Positions 16,569 to 24,030 are shown, counted from the stretch's first letter. The stretch: DNA of 64,000 nucleotides from Pseudalkalibacillus hwajinpoensis (GCF_039851965.1 NZ_CP156675.1:1-64000), one strand, 5' to 3'. Translations and numbers: made by a program. Notes: generated from the sequence alone by a model not told the origin.

Positions 16569-17234
16569 ATGATTACCATTAAAGAAATTAAGAAAACCTA
16601 TCAATCCGAGGTATTAAAGGGAGTTGACTTTTCACTGGGGCGAGAGAAGGTCTACTGTTTGCTTGGAAGAAATGGGTCAGGGAAAACAACGTTAATGAAG
16701 CTGATGGCTGGTATTCTCGATTACGATAGTGGTGCCATTCAAATAGATGGAGACCTTAGACATGAAGAGGCTTTTCATTATGTATCAGAGCACCCGGTAT
16801 TCCTGGAATATTTATCTGGATTCGAAAACCTGAAATTCGTGATGAGACTTCACCGATTATCTCTTTCAGAAAATGAGTTAAGAAGTTTTGTTGATAAGCA
16901 GGGGATTTCAGGATTTGCAGATGACCTCGTTGTGAACTATTCACAGGGCATGAAGCATCAGCTTTCATTAGCGATTGCATTTCTCATTGAGCCAGAGGTG
17001 CTCCTTCTCGATGAACCGCTTGTATCACTTGATCCAATTAACATTGTTGAAATGCATAAACGTCTTAAAGACTATGCCCAGAAGGGAAGGATCGTCTTTA
17101 TCTCAACCCATATGCTTCCTATTGCACATAGATTAGGAGATGTCATTCTTCTATTAAAAGATGGCAAAGTGAAGCAGGTGAACAACGAATTTACTGAAAA
17201 AGAACTTGAAACATTCGTATTGGATGAAATCTAA
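16569..17234 (+). CDS. ABC transporter ATP-binding protein of circular bacteriocin cluster
   Basis: 221 residues with Walker A GRNGSGKTT, signature-like YSQGMKHQLSLA, Walker B VLLLDEPLVSLDP and H-loop STHM. ATG 16569 sits eight bases from GGAG; a GTG at 16560 overlaps the previous stop. This corresponds to the CirD/AcnD ATPase that powers export or immunity with the membrane proteins of the cluster. The signature has Y-SQG instead of LSGG, which is common in bacitracin/bacteriocin-type ATPases. Confidence 0.85.
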   Translation: MITIKEIKKTYQSEVLKGVDFSLGREKVYCLLGRNGSGKTTLMKLMAGILDYDSGAIQIDGDLRHEEAFHYVSEHPVFLEYLSGFENLKFVMRLHRLSLSENELRSFVDKQGISGFADDLVVNYSQGMKHQLSLAIAFLIEPEVLLLDEPLVSLDPINIVEMHKRLKDYAQKGRIVFISTHMLPIAHRLGDVILLLKDGKVKQVNNEFTEKELETFVLDEI

Positions 17235-17249
17235 AGGAGGAACACAATA

Positions 17250-17624
17250 ATGAAAAAGTTATCGGTAGCAGCCTTCACTCTAATTATGATTGCAGCATTT
17301 ATCGGTCCTCAAACCATTTATGCAGGAGCAGAAAAGTGGGACAAGGCAGGATCTTCAAGCTTCACTTCGAAGAGTAAAATCATTTTATCAGGAGGTGGAA
17401 GTTTCGAAGCATGTATGGTGGGGGGGACTGGTATCCATGAGATTACCTTAATGGAGGAAGACCAGACTAACTCTGATGATACGATTGGTTACGCACTTCT
17501 CTCACCTGGAACATGCAAAGTGTGGTCTGGGCTTTCGGATGAAGTAGATGGTGGTAACGGCAAAGCAGAGTTTTATTTGTCCAAATCAAGTCCAGAGAAA
17601 ATCACGGTCAAATTTCGAGATTAA
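17250..17624 (+). CDS. Secreted small protein at the end of the bacteriocin operon
   Basis: 124 residues, excellent ribosome binding site (AAAGGAGG). A signal peptide (KKLSVAAFTLIMIAAF...IYAGA, cleavage about residue 26) is followed by a roughly 98-residue, beta-rich exported domain with two cysteines (about 55 and 91) that could form one disulfide. No family recognised. Being last gene before the cluster terminator suggests it is part of the cluster, perhaps as an external immunity or accessory factor, but no described circular bacteriocin cluster that I know of contains such a protein. Confidence 0.75.
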   Translation: MKKLSVAAFTLIMIAAFIGPQTIYAGAEKWDKAGSSSFTSKSKIILSGGGSFEACMVGGTGIHEITLMEEDQTNSDDTIGYALLSPGTCKVWSGLSDEVDGGNGKAEFYLSKSSPEKITVKFRD

Positions 17625-17663
17625 GCACCTTATGACAAGTTAAATTTGTATATAAATGGAAAA

Positions 17664-17701
17664 ATGCCTATTTCCCAGAATACAGGGATAGGCGTTTTTT
17701 A
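17664..17701 (+). terminator. Terminator of the circular bacteriocin operon
   Basis: GCCTATTTCCC pairs with GGGATAGGC (two-base bulge) and is followed by GTTTTTT, 40 bases after the last gene. Confidence 0.75.
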
Positions 17702-17768
17702 GTTAATGCTTCTTATGTTAGCATCTGTCGATCTTTAATCTGACAGGTTAAGCTAGCCGAATTCCACC

Positions 17769-17941
17769 TCAGATGAAGTAAGCGATTACACAAACGTTGA
17801 AAAGTGTGAGAAGCAGTCCGATACTTCCCCATCCCTTTTTCTCATCACTCGTTAGATAGACTATGAATGCGAACAAAATAGAAAGCGTGCAGCCAGCTAG
17901 AATAAAGATCATCACAAAAGCAGCAGTTGATTCGCCAGATG
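17769..17941 (-). pseudogene. Truncated small membrane protein fragment
   Basis: On the minus strand a frame ends at 17769 and reads STSGESTAAFVMIFILAGCT, then ILFAFIVYLTSDEKKGWGSI and NVCVIAYFI: two hydrophobic helices with a cytoplasmic loop between them. The beginning is cut off where an unrelated TPR-like fragment starts on the other strand (about 17942). It is probably the 3' end of a small membrane protein gene left after a deletion. Confidence 0.45.
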
Positions 17942-18189
17942 TTGAAGGTATCGTTGGCTGAAGAAAAATTAAAACATGTTGATATAGAGAATGATGACTT
18001 GAACAATCATCAGTTGGGTGTTTATCATTTCTGTTTAGGAGACATCTTTGAACATCAATACGATGAAAATGAGAAAGCTAAAGCTCATTTTAGAATAAGC
18101 GTTGAATATTTTATGAAAAAGAACTATATTAACGAAATACTCAGGTCTCAAAATCATTTAGCACAAATCTTAATTAAGCAAGACCGTAG
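17942..18189 (+). pseudogene. TPR-type gene fragment
   Basis: About 80 residues such as NNHQLGVYHFCLGDIFEHQY and AKAHFRISVEYFMKKNYINE look like helical tetratricopeptide repeats of the Rap or XRE-TPR kind. Both ends are missing: the 5' side abuts a truncated membrane-protein fragment and the 3' side runs, in another frame, into a recombinase tail. Fragment of unknown parent. Confidence 0.5.
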
Positions 18190-18191
18190 CT

Positions 18192-18321
18192 GGATATGGC
18201 CTTTCGGATGTATGATAGCAAGGAATATAGTATCCAGGAGATATTGGATGCTACAGGTATGAGTAGGGCTACTTTTTATAGGTATTTAGAAAACAAAAAA
18301 AGTAGTAATAAATTACTATAA
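18192..18321 (+). pseudogene. C-terminal HTH of a serine recombinase/resolvase
   Basis: The frame beginning DMAFRMYDSKEYSIQEILDA and continuing GMSRATFYRYL matches the helix-turn-helix DNA-binding tail of Tn3-type resolvases and invertases. The catalytic domain with the nucleophilic Ser is absent, so only a scar of a mobile element is left. Confidence 0.75.
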
Positions 18322-18482
18322 TGATTTATATCTTGTTTAGTTTAGTGGTAGTAAAAATAATTACACATTTTGTAATAAAGATCACTTTATCTATTCATTC
18401 TGATAATTCTTCACTTATTTACTTTTTATAGGTATATTTAAATGTAATAAATAGGTAATGTGGATAAAGAAGGTGAAAATCG

Positions 18483-18640
18483 TGGCAAATAGGGTACCAG
18501 TAAAAGCTGAGCTATTGGAATGGGCATACAATCGCTCATTAAAAAAAGAACTATTATAAAAAATTCAAAAAATTAAATGAGTGGATAACGGGAAATATTC
18601 ACCCAACTATGAATCAATTAAAGCAGTTTGCTAAATGTTA
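18483..18640 (+). pseudogene. N-terminal remnant of an ImmA/IrrE-type metallopeptidase gene
   Basis: GTG 18483 after GAAGGTGA opens VANRVPVKAELLEWAYNRS; after a stop and frameshift the continuation reads NEWITGNIHPTMNQLKQFAK. Together these match the N-terminal HTH-like segment of ImmA/IrrE (COG2856) proteins, whose genes commonly accompany phages and integrative elements. The HEXXH protease domain is absent. Confidence 0.65.
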
Positions 18641-18718
18641 GTTATTTGTACGTTTGGATTATTTTTAATATCTTTGCTAACGTTGATTTTAAACTTAATT
18701 GAAAAAATAAAGAGATAG
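18635..18718 (+). CDS. 27-residue hydrophobic peptide resembling holin-like type I toxins
   Basis: A single membrane helix, FGLFLISLLTLILNLI, followed by a basic tail EKIKR. This is the pattern of the short 'putative holin-like toxin' peptides of Firmicutes, which usually start M-x-x-YE-x-L. Here the start is ATG 18635 without a recognisable ribosome binding site, and the usual first residues are missing, so it may be a truncated relic. A G/C-rich stretch at 18720-18760 could once have been its antitoxin/terminator region. Confidence 0.35.
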   Translation: MLVICTFGLFLISLLTLILNLIEKIKR

Positions 18719-19210
18719 TCCGTCCTGAACACAGAAGACCCCTTTTGAAGTCTATTATATGCTCTATTAACCTGTTATAAGACAAAGTATCAAGCTATTC
18801 CCAATTTCTTCGTCCCACATTAAATCAGTAAGCAATCTAGTTAACATAAAGCTACAAAATCAATGCTAAACATCAAAAGACCCGTATTCGAAGTGAGATT
18901 CTAGACAGTATTGATTACGCTGAAAAAGAATAACTAGTACCTCTTCACTCCCCTAATATTAAAAAACATACACTGACCAATATTACAATCAAATATCTAC
19001 ATATGGATTATATACCTACCGAAAATTATGAAGCTCAACGCACCGTAAATCATTGATTCGCCACTAATAATGAAAAAACATTCTTTGGGTTTTTTAGGTC
19101 TTTAGACCCGATGCTAGTTAGTAGTCATACTCTTCCATCAGTTAACATATATAAAGTTATTGGTTCAACACTTAAAAGTTATGTGTGCCAATAAAAAGGA
19201 GGAGTAATCA
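18719..19210. other. Gene-poor debris region
   Basis: No intact gene. A short open fragment (HQKTRIRSEILDSIDYAEKE, ending about 18932) may be a piece of a transposase or integrase, but is too short to assign. T-rich sequence at 19085-19105 may be a terminator relic. The region ends at the AAAGGAGGAG ribosome binding site of the next gene (19196-19205). Confidence 0.4.
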
Positions 19211-19471
19211 ATGCCAAAAAAAAATCCGCAGTTGAAAGAAGCATTTCAAAAACTTCAAAAAAGTGGTTTATTAAATCCTAATCTTACAACTGACCAGCTT
19301 CTTGATGTATATGAAAAAAACTTGACTAATCCTGGAGACGATGCAGAGTGGGAACTTGCAACTAAGCATTTTCTACTTAGGGGAGATGACAAAATAGGCA
19401 AATCTAGGTTAGATAACATAAATATCGATCGGGAAATTCCTAATATCAACCCTAACATCAGACCTAAATAA
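19211..19471 (+). CDS. 86-residue hydrophilic protein, possible peptide precursor
   Basis: Very strong ribosome binding site (AAAGGAGGAG). The N-terminal half is charged and helical (LKEAFQKLQKSGLL, TTDQLLDVYEKNL), leader-like, and the C-terminus is unusual: NINIDREIPNINPNIRPK, rich in Asn-Ile and Pro. It has no cysteine, signal peptide or membrane helix. It is followed by a terminator-like hairpin and then by two alpha-toroid-like proteins. This order (highly translated small gene, attenuator, enzymes) is typical of modified-peptide clusters, so I suggest a precursor role, but no family is recognised. Confidence 0.6.
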   Translation: MPKKNPQLKEAFQKLQKSGLLNPNLTTDQLLDVYEKNLTNPGDDAEWELATKHFLLRGDDKIGKSRLDNINIDREIPNINPNIRPK

Positions 19472-19487
19472 TAGAAAAAATTATAAA

Positions 19488-19512
19488 GAGCCGAATTATC
19501 GTTCGGCCTTTA
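19488..19512 (+). terminator. Attenuator-like hairpin between the small gene and its neighbours
   Basis: GCCGAA/TTCGGC stem (19490-19495 with 19502-19507), extended by flanking A/T pairs and followed by TTTATG. Located 19 bases after the 86-residue protein and 26 bases before the next start, so it could lower downstream expression. Confidence 0.6.
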
Positions 19513-19537
19513 TGTAGCTTGAAAGGGGTCTTTCTAC

Positions 19538-20482
19538 TTGAAAAATGATGTTCAATTTAACCAATTGGAATTTCAGGATTTAAAAAAATATGCGACTAGT
19601 AGTATAGACTGGATAGACCGGAATCTAGAACGGTTTTCTCCAATCAGAACTGGAGATTTTAATAATTCAGACTTAAAATCGTTTGCTGAGTTAACACTCG
19701 TTTATGCACTTCTAGAAGAATGGAATGACCTGCATATCGATAACCATTTATCTAAATGGCGTAACTTTATCTTGAAACACTGTGAAGAACAGTCCTATGC
19801 ACAAATGGTACGTAAGAGTCCAAGGAGTGCCTTTCTCTATTTATTACCTTATTTAATGTTACGTTCCACAGGTTACCGTTCTACATATTACGAAGATACT
19901 TTAGATTATATTCAACGTTGGGGATATTTTGAGTCTATAGAGCTAGTTCCTTACCGGTCTCTAGATCTACAGTATATGTGCTGGAAATCAGGTTATTTTA
20001 ACCACGAACCTGATTGGTACAAGCTTTATCGGTCGACAGTGTTAGGACGCTTCCGCAGCCCCCTATCCTTGGATAATGATGCCGCTTACTCTGTTACACA
20101 TACTTTGTTTTACTTAACAGACTTTGGAAATAGAAATACTCCCATTGCAGCATCCGAAATAGACCACGTTACTAAGCTAATTGAGTACCTTTTGATACAC
20201 TATTGGAGAGTAGGGCACTGGGACTTGATGGGAGAGTTATTGATTAATCTAAATTGTCTAGGACGCAATGATTCTTTTATTTATGCAAAAGCATCACAAG
20301 CCTTCCAAGAAGCTTGGAGAAACGATGGGGGGATTCCTGGCATGAGATTAGAACGAGATCTCGATAGAGAAGATGACGAGGAGGAGACCTTTCAAAATTG
20401 TTACCATACAACACTTGTTGGGGTACTGTATTGTGCTACTTCAATGAATAGTATGAGGAAAGAAAAAAGGGGAGATATTTAA
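19538..20482 (+). CDS. Alpha-toroid-like protein of unknown function (DUF6895-like)
   Basis: 314 residues from TTG 19538, with AAGGGG 13 bases upstream. All-helical, no membrane segment. Regularly spaced motifs such as KSFAELTLVYALLEEW, DNDAAYSVTHTLFYLTDFG, GHWDLMGELLINLNCLG and NCYHTTLVGVLYC suggest an alpha/alpha barrel like terpene cyclase or LanC folds. The conserved His/Asp/Cys positions could form a metal or active site, but none matches the LanC zinc triad clearly. I believe it resembles the DUF6895 family, seen mainly in actinobacteria, but cannot verify this. It ends directly at the next gene's start. Confidence 0.6.
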   Translation: MKNDVQFNQLEFQDLKKYATSSIDWIDRNLERFSPIRTGDFNNSDLKSFAELTLVYALLEEWNDLHIDNHLSKWRNFILKHCEEQSYAQMVRKSPRSAFLYLLPYLMLRSTGYRSTYYEDTLDYIQRWGYFESIELVPYRSLDLQYMCWKSGYFNHEPDWYKLYRSTVLGRFRSPLSLDNDAAYSVTHTLFYLTDFGNRNTPIAASEIDHVTKLIEYLLIHYWRVGHWDLMGELLINLNCLGRNDSFIYAKASQAFQEAWRNDGGIPGMRLERDLDREDDEEETFQNCYHTTLVGVLYCATSMNSMRKEKRGDI

Positions 20483-21130
20483 GTGTCTCGGTTAAAAAAA
20501 GCTGCTGAACGCGCACAACAATGGCTTCAGAATGTAAATGCGGAAGATAGCCAATATGTAGCAATGAGTGAAATTGGTCTTTGGTTCTGTGAAAGAATCT
20601 ACTTAGATAAGAGTGTATTAATGGAAGATAAAAGTAGGAAGGTAAACCTTACTTCACCAATCTCATTAATCGAAATGGATCGAAAAGAGATTCTAGCTTT
20701 AACCAAAGACATAAGCTTATCCAGTCAGAACATTTTGCCAGATAATATAGAAGGAAAACAAGAGTGGGCTCAAATCTTTGGAGGTATAGCTCTCTCATTT
20801 GCACACTATGGTGATATTTCAGTGGTAGCTGCCCTTGTTCGAGCAGCAGCATCTTTAAATTTAAATGGTACCCTACTATTAGAAGCACAAGACTATTTGT
20901 TAGATCAACAACAACCTGACGGGACTTTTGGACTGTTAGATAGGGAAGTAAAGCAACTTCAAAGCGAAACTAAGTCAAATGAAGATGTCAGGTTGGGTCT
21001 TACCGTTGAAGTGTTATGGGCGTTAGCTCAAGTAGCAACCCAGCATTTTCATAATAATTATGATCAGATTCGCATTATAAATAGAAGTGCTAGTGACCTG
21101 CTAATGTCAGAAAATCACAAAGTACCTTAA
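20483..21130 (+). CDS. Second alpha-toroid-like protein
   Basis: 215 residues from GTG 20483, immediately after the previous stop. It contains a repeat typical of terpene cyclase/prenyltransferase toroids, AQDYLLDQQQPDGTFGLLDR, and another helical pair at VRLGLTVEVLWALAQVA. It is about half the length of a full barrel, so it may pair with the preceding 314-residue protein to complete one structure. No function known; together with the small upstream protein it forms a three-gene operon. Confidence 0.6.
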   Translation: MSRLKKAAERAQQWLQNVNAEDSQYVAMSEIGLWFCERIYLDKSVLMEDKSRKVNLTSPISLIEMDRKEILALTKDISLSSQNILPDNIEGKQEWAQIFGGIALSFAHYGDISVVAALVRAAASLNLNGTLLLEAQDYLLDQQQPDGTFGLLDREVKQLQSETKSNEDVRLGLTVEVLWALAQVATQHFHNNYDQIRIINRSASDLLMSENHKVP

Positions 21131-21885
21131 GCAGTTCTTTCGATGTGATTCGTTATATATTGCTATTAATTACTGTTAGAACAATTGGGTCTGATAAAAC
21201 TGTTATGTCAATGCCCCTGAAGATGTTGGGACAAATAGAATTGCAAGTGCATCAATTATTGTAAATCACCAGCATCTATCACAGGCATTAACCCCTTTAG
21301 ATTAGATAAAAGGATAAGAAGTGATTAGTTGAAGCTGATAGGATGTCTCCGTTGTGGTATTAAGGATAGACGATAAAGTTGAACAGTAACAAGAGTTGTA
21401 TTTAAACTACGTGTCACGCTCTTTTAGATAAGTGGAGTAACGTTGAACGGTAACAAGAGTTGTATTTAAACATATACTCTTCTGTACCGTCATGGTAAGT
21501 AACGAGTTGAACAGTAACAAGTGTTGTTTAATCACATTAGTAATTAAAGTTATAGTTTTATAATTTGAATATAATGGTGTAAAACTAATAATAACTTCGT
21601 GTATAATATACATTCTATGAAGTGTTGAGATATATGCTTTACCGATTTGTTAATAGGTATATTGAACCTGCTTATATATAACTTAAATTGATAATTTGTT
21701 TTTAGACAGTTTAATTGCTGCCTCAACGCTTTTCTTTCCATAATCCAAGGTGTGTTGCCAATATCGTGTATTCTTGGTGCCTTGAGAGTAGTTTGCCTTA
21801 AGTTGAATGAGGTAAGACGGTGCATTACCAAGTCATTAAACGCACCTATGGAGTTTTAATCGCACAATGAGCTCAGAATTTGTTC
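21131..21885. other. Gene-free stretch containing a short CRISPR-like array
   Basis: About 750 bases with no convincing gene. It contains the three-unit repeat at 21378-21535. On the minus strand at about 21690-21831 a frame reads MHRLTSFNLRQTTLKAPRIH; it looks protein-like and may be a transposase tail, but I could not assign it. No cas genes were found in the window. Confidence 0.45.
21378..21535 (+). CRISPR. Minimal orphan CRISPR-like array: 3 repeats, 2 spacers
   Basis: Three 30-base units start at 21378, 21442 and 21506, exactly 64 bases apart. The repeat starts GTTGAACAGTAACAAG and ends GTTGTATTTAAAC; unit 2 differs by one base, and unit 3 matches for 22 bases (one change) and then degenerates, as the last repeat of an array usually does. 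The two intervening 34-base spacers (21408-21441 and 21472-21505) are unrelated to each other. Repeats beginning GTTGAAC and ending TGTATTTAAA are, to my knowledge, typical of type I-B systems in clostridia. No cas gene is present, so this is an orphan or relic. Confidence 0.7.
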
Positions 21886-21914
21886 TTGAATAGCTAAGGA
21901 ATTTTCAATATAAT
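21886..21914 (+). promoter_or_regulatory. SigA promoter of the tetR-MBL operon
   Basis: TTGAAT (21886-21891), 17 bases, TATAAT (21909-21914). The operator palindromes begin two bases after the -10 box. Confidence 0.75.
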
Positions 21915-21915
21915 A

Positions 21916-21943
21916 TAACCAATGGTTAGTAACCAGTGGTTAC
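21916..21943 (+). promoter_or_regulatory. TetR operator, two tandem palindromes
   Basis: TAACCAATGGTTA (21916-21928) and GTAACCAGTGGTTAC (21929-21943) are adjacent palindromes of the form TAACCA-N-TGGTTA. They cover the transcription start of the tetR gene. The same TAACC...GGTTA units occur three times before the biosynthetic operon at 23286-23328, so one regulator very likely controls both. Confidence 0.82.
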
Positions 21944-21961
21944 AAAAAGGAGGATAATACA

Positions 21962-22585
21962 TTGACAAAAAAAGAAATTTTAGCTAGAGATAGGATTTTA
22001 ATTGCAGCAAAAACCCTGTTTTATAAGAAAGGTTATGAACAGGTAACCGTACGAGAAATTGCAAAAGAAGCGGATTGCTCCCATACGAGTATATACGTGT
22101 ATTTTAATGACAAACAAAAATTACTAGAAGAATTAGCAGAGAAACCCTTAGATAAATTAATAAAAGAAATGAATGCGATTTTAACGAACGAAAAGTTCTC
22201 ACCAGAGCAAAAACTCATAAGAACATCACAAACCTTTGTTCACTTCGGTTTATTTTATAGGAATTTGTACCAAGCCTTTGTAACATTTGATGCTAGTAGA
22301 GTGGATTTAACTTCAACAAAATGGGAGTTAAATAAGACGAGATTAAGGCTCTTTGATTCATTAAAATCAGCAGTTAAGGAAAACTTTACGGATTGGGGTG
22401 AAGCCCAACTACTTGAGTTCAGTCGAATGATTTATTATATGCTTCATGGAATCATCATGACATATAAAGATGTGGAAGAACGTGTGATTCAAATTGAAAG
22501 AAGAGTATTTCCAATTGTTAAACAGTCGGTCCATTATTTTGTTAAAGGAGTGATGGCAAGTGAAAATCCTCAGGGTATCTCCTAA
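21962..22585 (+). CDS. TetR-family transcriptional regulator of the tetronate/PKS cluster
   Basis: 207 residues from TTG 21962 after AAAGGAGG. N-terminal TetR HTH: VTVREIAKEADCSHTSIYVY; the C-terminal ligand-binding part is helical and of the TetR_C_33-like kind (LRLFDSLKSAVKENF). It overlaps the MBL hydrolase gene by 26 bases. Twin palindromes cover its own promoter and triple copies cover the biosynthetic operon promoter, so I infer it represses both and is released by a pathway product or precursor. Confidence 0.9.
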   Translation: MTKKEILARDRILIAAKTLFYKKGYEQVTVREIAKEADCSHTSIYVYFNDKQKLLEELAEKPLDKLIKEMNAILTNEKFSPEQKLIRTSQTFVHFGLFYRNLYQAFVTFDASRVDLTSTKWELNKTRLRLFDSLKSAVKENFTDWGEAQLLEFSRMIYYMLHGIIMTYKDVEERVIQIERRVFPIVKQSVHYFVKGVMASENPQGIS

Positions 22586-23219
22586 CATATATAAAATCGA
22601 AGCTTGGTTTTTTATGAAAATGAGTGCATGGATTGTAACAGTTGATGATGGAATATATCTTGTTGACACTGGAATGCCCTTTATGAGAAAGAGAATTTTA
22701 AGCGAAGCTGAAAAGTTAGGTTCTTTAAAAGGAATTCTCTTAACTCACGGTCATTCCGACCATGTAGGTGGAGTAAATAAAATTGTTGAAGCAGAAAATG
22801 TTCCTGTGTTTGCTCATCAAAACGATATCAAGCACATGGAAGGAAAAGAACCTTTCCCTGGTAGAAAAAAAACAGAAAAGCTTGTCCAACCAGGCATCGT
22901 CCAACCACTAGAAAAATTAGATGATGGTATATTTAAAAAGATAGCGAACCTAATTCCTATTCATACGCCTGGCCACTCTCCTGGACACGTAGTGTATTAC
23001 CATGAGAAGGATCGTATTCTTATTGGTGGAGATTTGTTTACCTCTAAAAAAGGGAAACTACAAAAACCCATAGCTATGTTTACTTCAAATATGAACGAAG
23101 CTGTAAAGAGTGGCCGTATCGTAAAAGAATTGAAACCCAAATCTGTTAGTATTTGTCACGGGAATGACATTGATGTGCCCCATAAACAAATAGATCAATA
23201 TCTAACAAAATTTACATAA
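22560..23219 (+). CDS. MBL-fold metallohydrolase
   Basis: 219 residues from GTG 22560 with AAAGGAG upstream. The zinc-binding signature THGHSDHVGG, a further metal-ligand His in TPGHSPGHVVYY, the bridging Asp in LIGGDLF and a final His in ICHGND are all present. The fold covers glyoxalase II, lactonases and many others; substrate cannot be read from sequence. Since it is co-transcribed with the cluster regulator and shares its operator, a role in self-protection or turnover of the cluster product (which may contain a lactone-like tetronate ring) is conceivable. Confidence 0.85.
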   Translation: MKILRVSPNIYKIEAWFFMKMSAWIVTVDDGIYLVDTGMPFMRKRILSEAEKLGSLKGILLTHGHSDHVGGVNKIVEAENVPVFAHQNDIKHMEGKEPFPGRKKTEKLVQPGIVQPLEKLDDGIFKKIANLIPIHTPGHSPGHVVYYHEKDRILIGGDLFTSKKGKLQKPIAMFTSNMNEAVKSGRIVKELKPKSVSICHGNDIDVPHKQIDQYLTKFT

Positions 23220-23255
23220 AAAAGCAATATTTTAAATTATTTAACAATTAAATGA

Positions 23256-23284
23256 TTGATATTGTAATTTTAACTGTGTATTAT
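23256..23284 (+). promoter_or_regulatory. SigA promoter of the biosynthetic operon
   Basis: TTGATA (23256-23261), 17 bases, TATTAT (23279-23284), immediately followed by the triple TetR operator. No other promoter was seen in the next 14 kb, where all genes are tightly packed on the plus strand. Confidence 0.72.
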
Positions 23285-23285
23285 A

Positions 23286-23328
23286 GTAACCATAGGTTAG
23301 TAACCATGGGTTAGTAACCTATGGTTAC
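23286..23328 (+). promoter_or_regulatory. TetR operator, three tandem TAACC-N3-4-GGTTA units
   Basis: Units GTAACCATAGGTTA, TAACCATGGGTTA and TAACCTATGGTTAC follow each other, and the whole 43-base block is itself nearly palindromic. It covers the transcription start of the biosynthetic operon. The match to the palindromes before the TetR gene (21916-21943) is the main evidence for common control. Confidence 0.82.
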
Positions 23329-23343
23329 TAAAGGAGGTGCTAA

Positions 23344-24030
23344 ATGAAGCTACTCTGTTTTCATTGCGCTGGAGGTTCTTCATCGATGTTCAAACGATGG
23401 AAACTGGAAGGTGTAGAAGTCATTTCGTTTGATTTACCTGGAAGAGGAAAAATGGGGAATTTGCCATTAGTAGAAAATTTTAATGAAGCGACTGAATCAC
23501 TAATTGCTCAGGTAGAGGAAACCATACAAGACGGTAAACCTTGGGGGGTGTTTGGTCATAGCATGGGTGCGTTGCTGGCTTATGATATAACCAGGCGCTT
23601 AAAGCATCACGATCCTTTGTTTCGTATATTAAGTGGTGTGAATCCTTTACAGGAATACAATGGCGCCGTTCAAGTAACAAGGGAGGATGATCAAACATTA
23701 ATGCAAAAGATGGGTGCTCTCGGAGGAATTCCAGACCATTTGCAAAAACACCCAATGTTTATAAAATGGTTTGCTCCAATCGTACGAGCAGATTTATCAA
23801 TAGTGGGAACGTTCGTTCTTAAAAAAGAATCTTTACCTTTTCCTACATACGTCATTAATGGAACTGACGATCGAATTATAGATTTAACAAAAATCCATTT
23901 ATGGAACAAATGTATGGATTACCCAGTGATCATAAAAGCGATAAATGGTGATCACTTTCAGATCCTCAAGCACCCAGAGATTATTCAATCCCTCCTGTTA
24001 AAGTACGTTCAAGTAGGTGCGATTAGTTGA
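23344..24030 (+). CDS. Type II thioesterase
   Basis: 228 residues, alpha/beta hydrolase. N-terminal LLCFHCAGGSSSMFKRW, nucleophile elbow GHSMGALLAYD, an Asp in NGTDDRII and catalytic His in GDHFQIL: the standard pattern of external editing thioesterases (SrfAD, GrsT, TEII) that clear misprimed carrier proteins in polyketide and peptide synthesis. First gene of the operon, ribosome binding site AAAGGAGG; its stop overlaps the start of the next gene. Confidence 0.9.
   Translation: MKLLCFHCAGGSSSMFKRWKLEGVEVISFDLPGRGKMGNLPLVENFNEATESLIAQVEETIQDGKPWGVFGHSMGALLAYDITRRLKHHDPLFRILSGVNPLQEYNGAVQVTREDDQTLMQKMGALGGIPDHLQKHPMFIKWFAPIVRADLSIVGTFVLKKESLPFPTYVINGTDDRIIDLTKIHLWNKCMDYPVIIKAINGDHFQILKHPEIIQSLLLKYVQVGAIS

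Noticed and set aside
21314..21350. Fourth, more upstream CRISPR repeat unit
   Set aside because: A GTTGAAG...CGTTGT similarity exists at 21328, but spacing (50 bases) and sequence do not fit the 64-base period.
21550..21831. Minus-strand frame with protein-like stretch as transposase
   Set aside because: The first 50 residues look coding, but I could not match them to any transposase family, so no feature is claimed.
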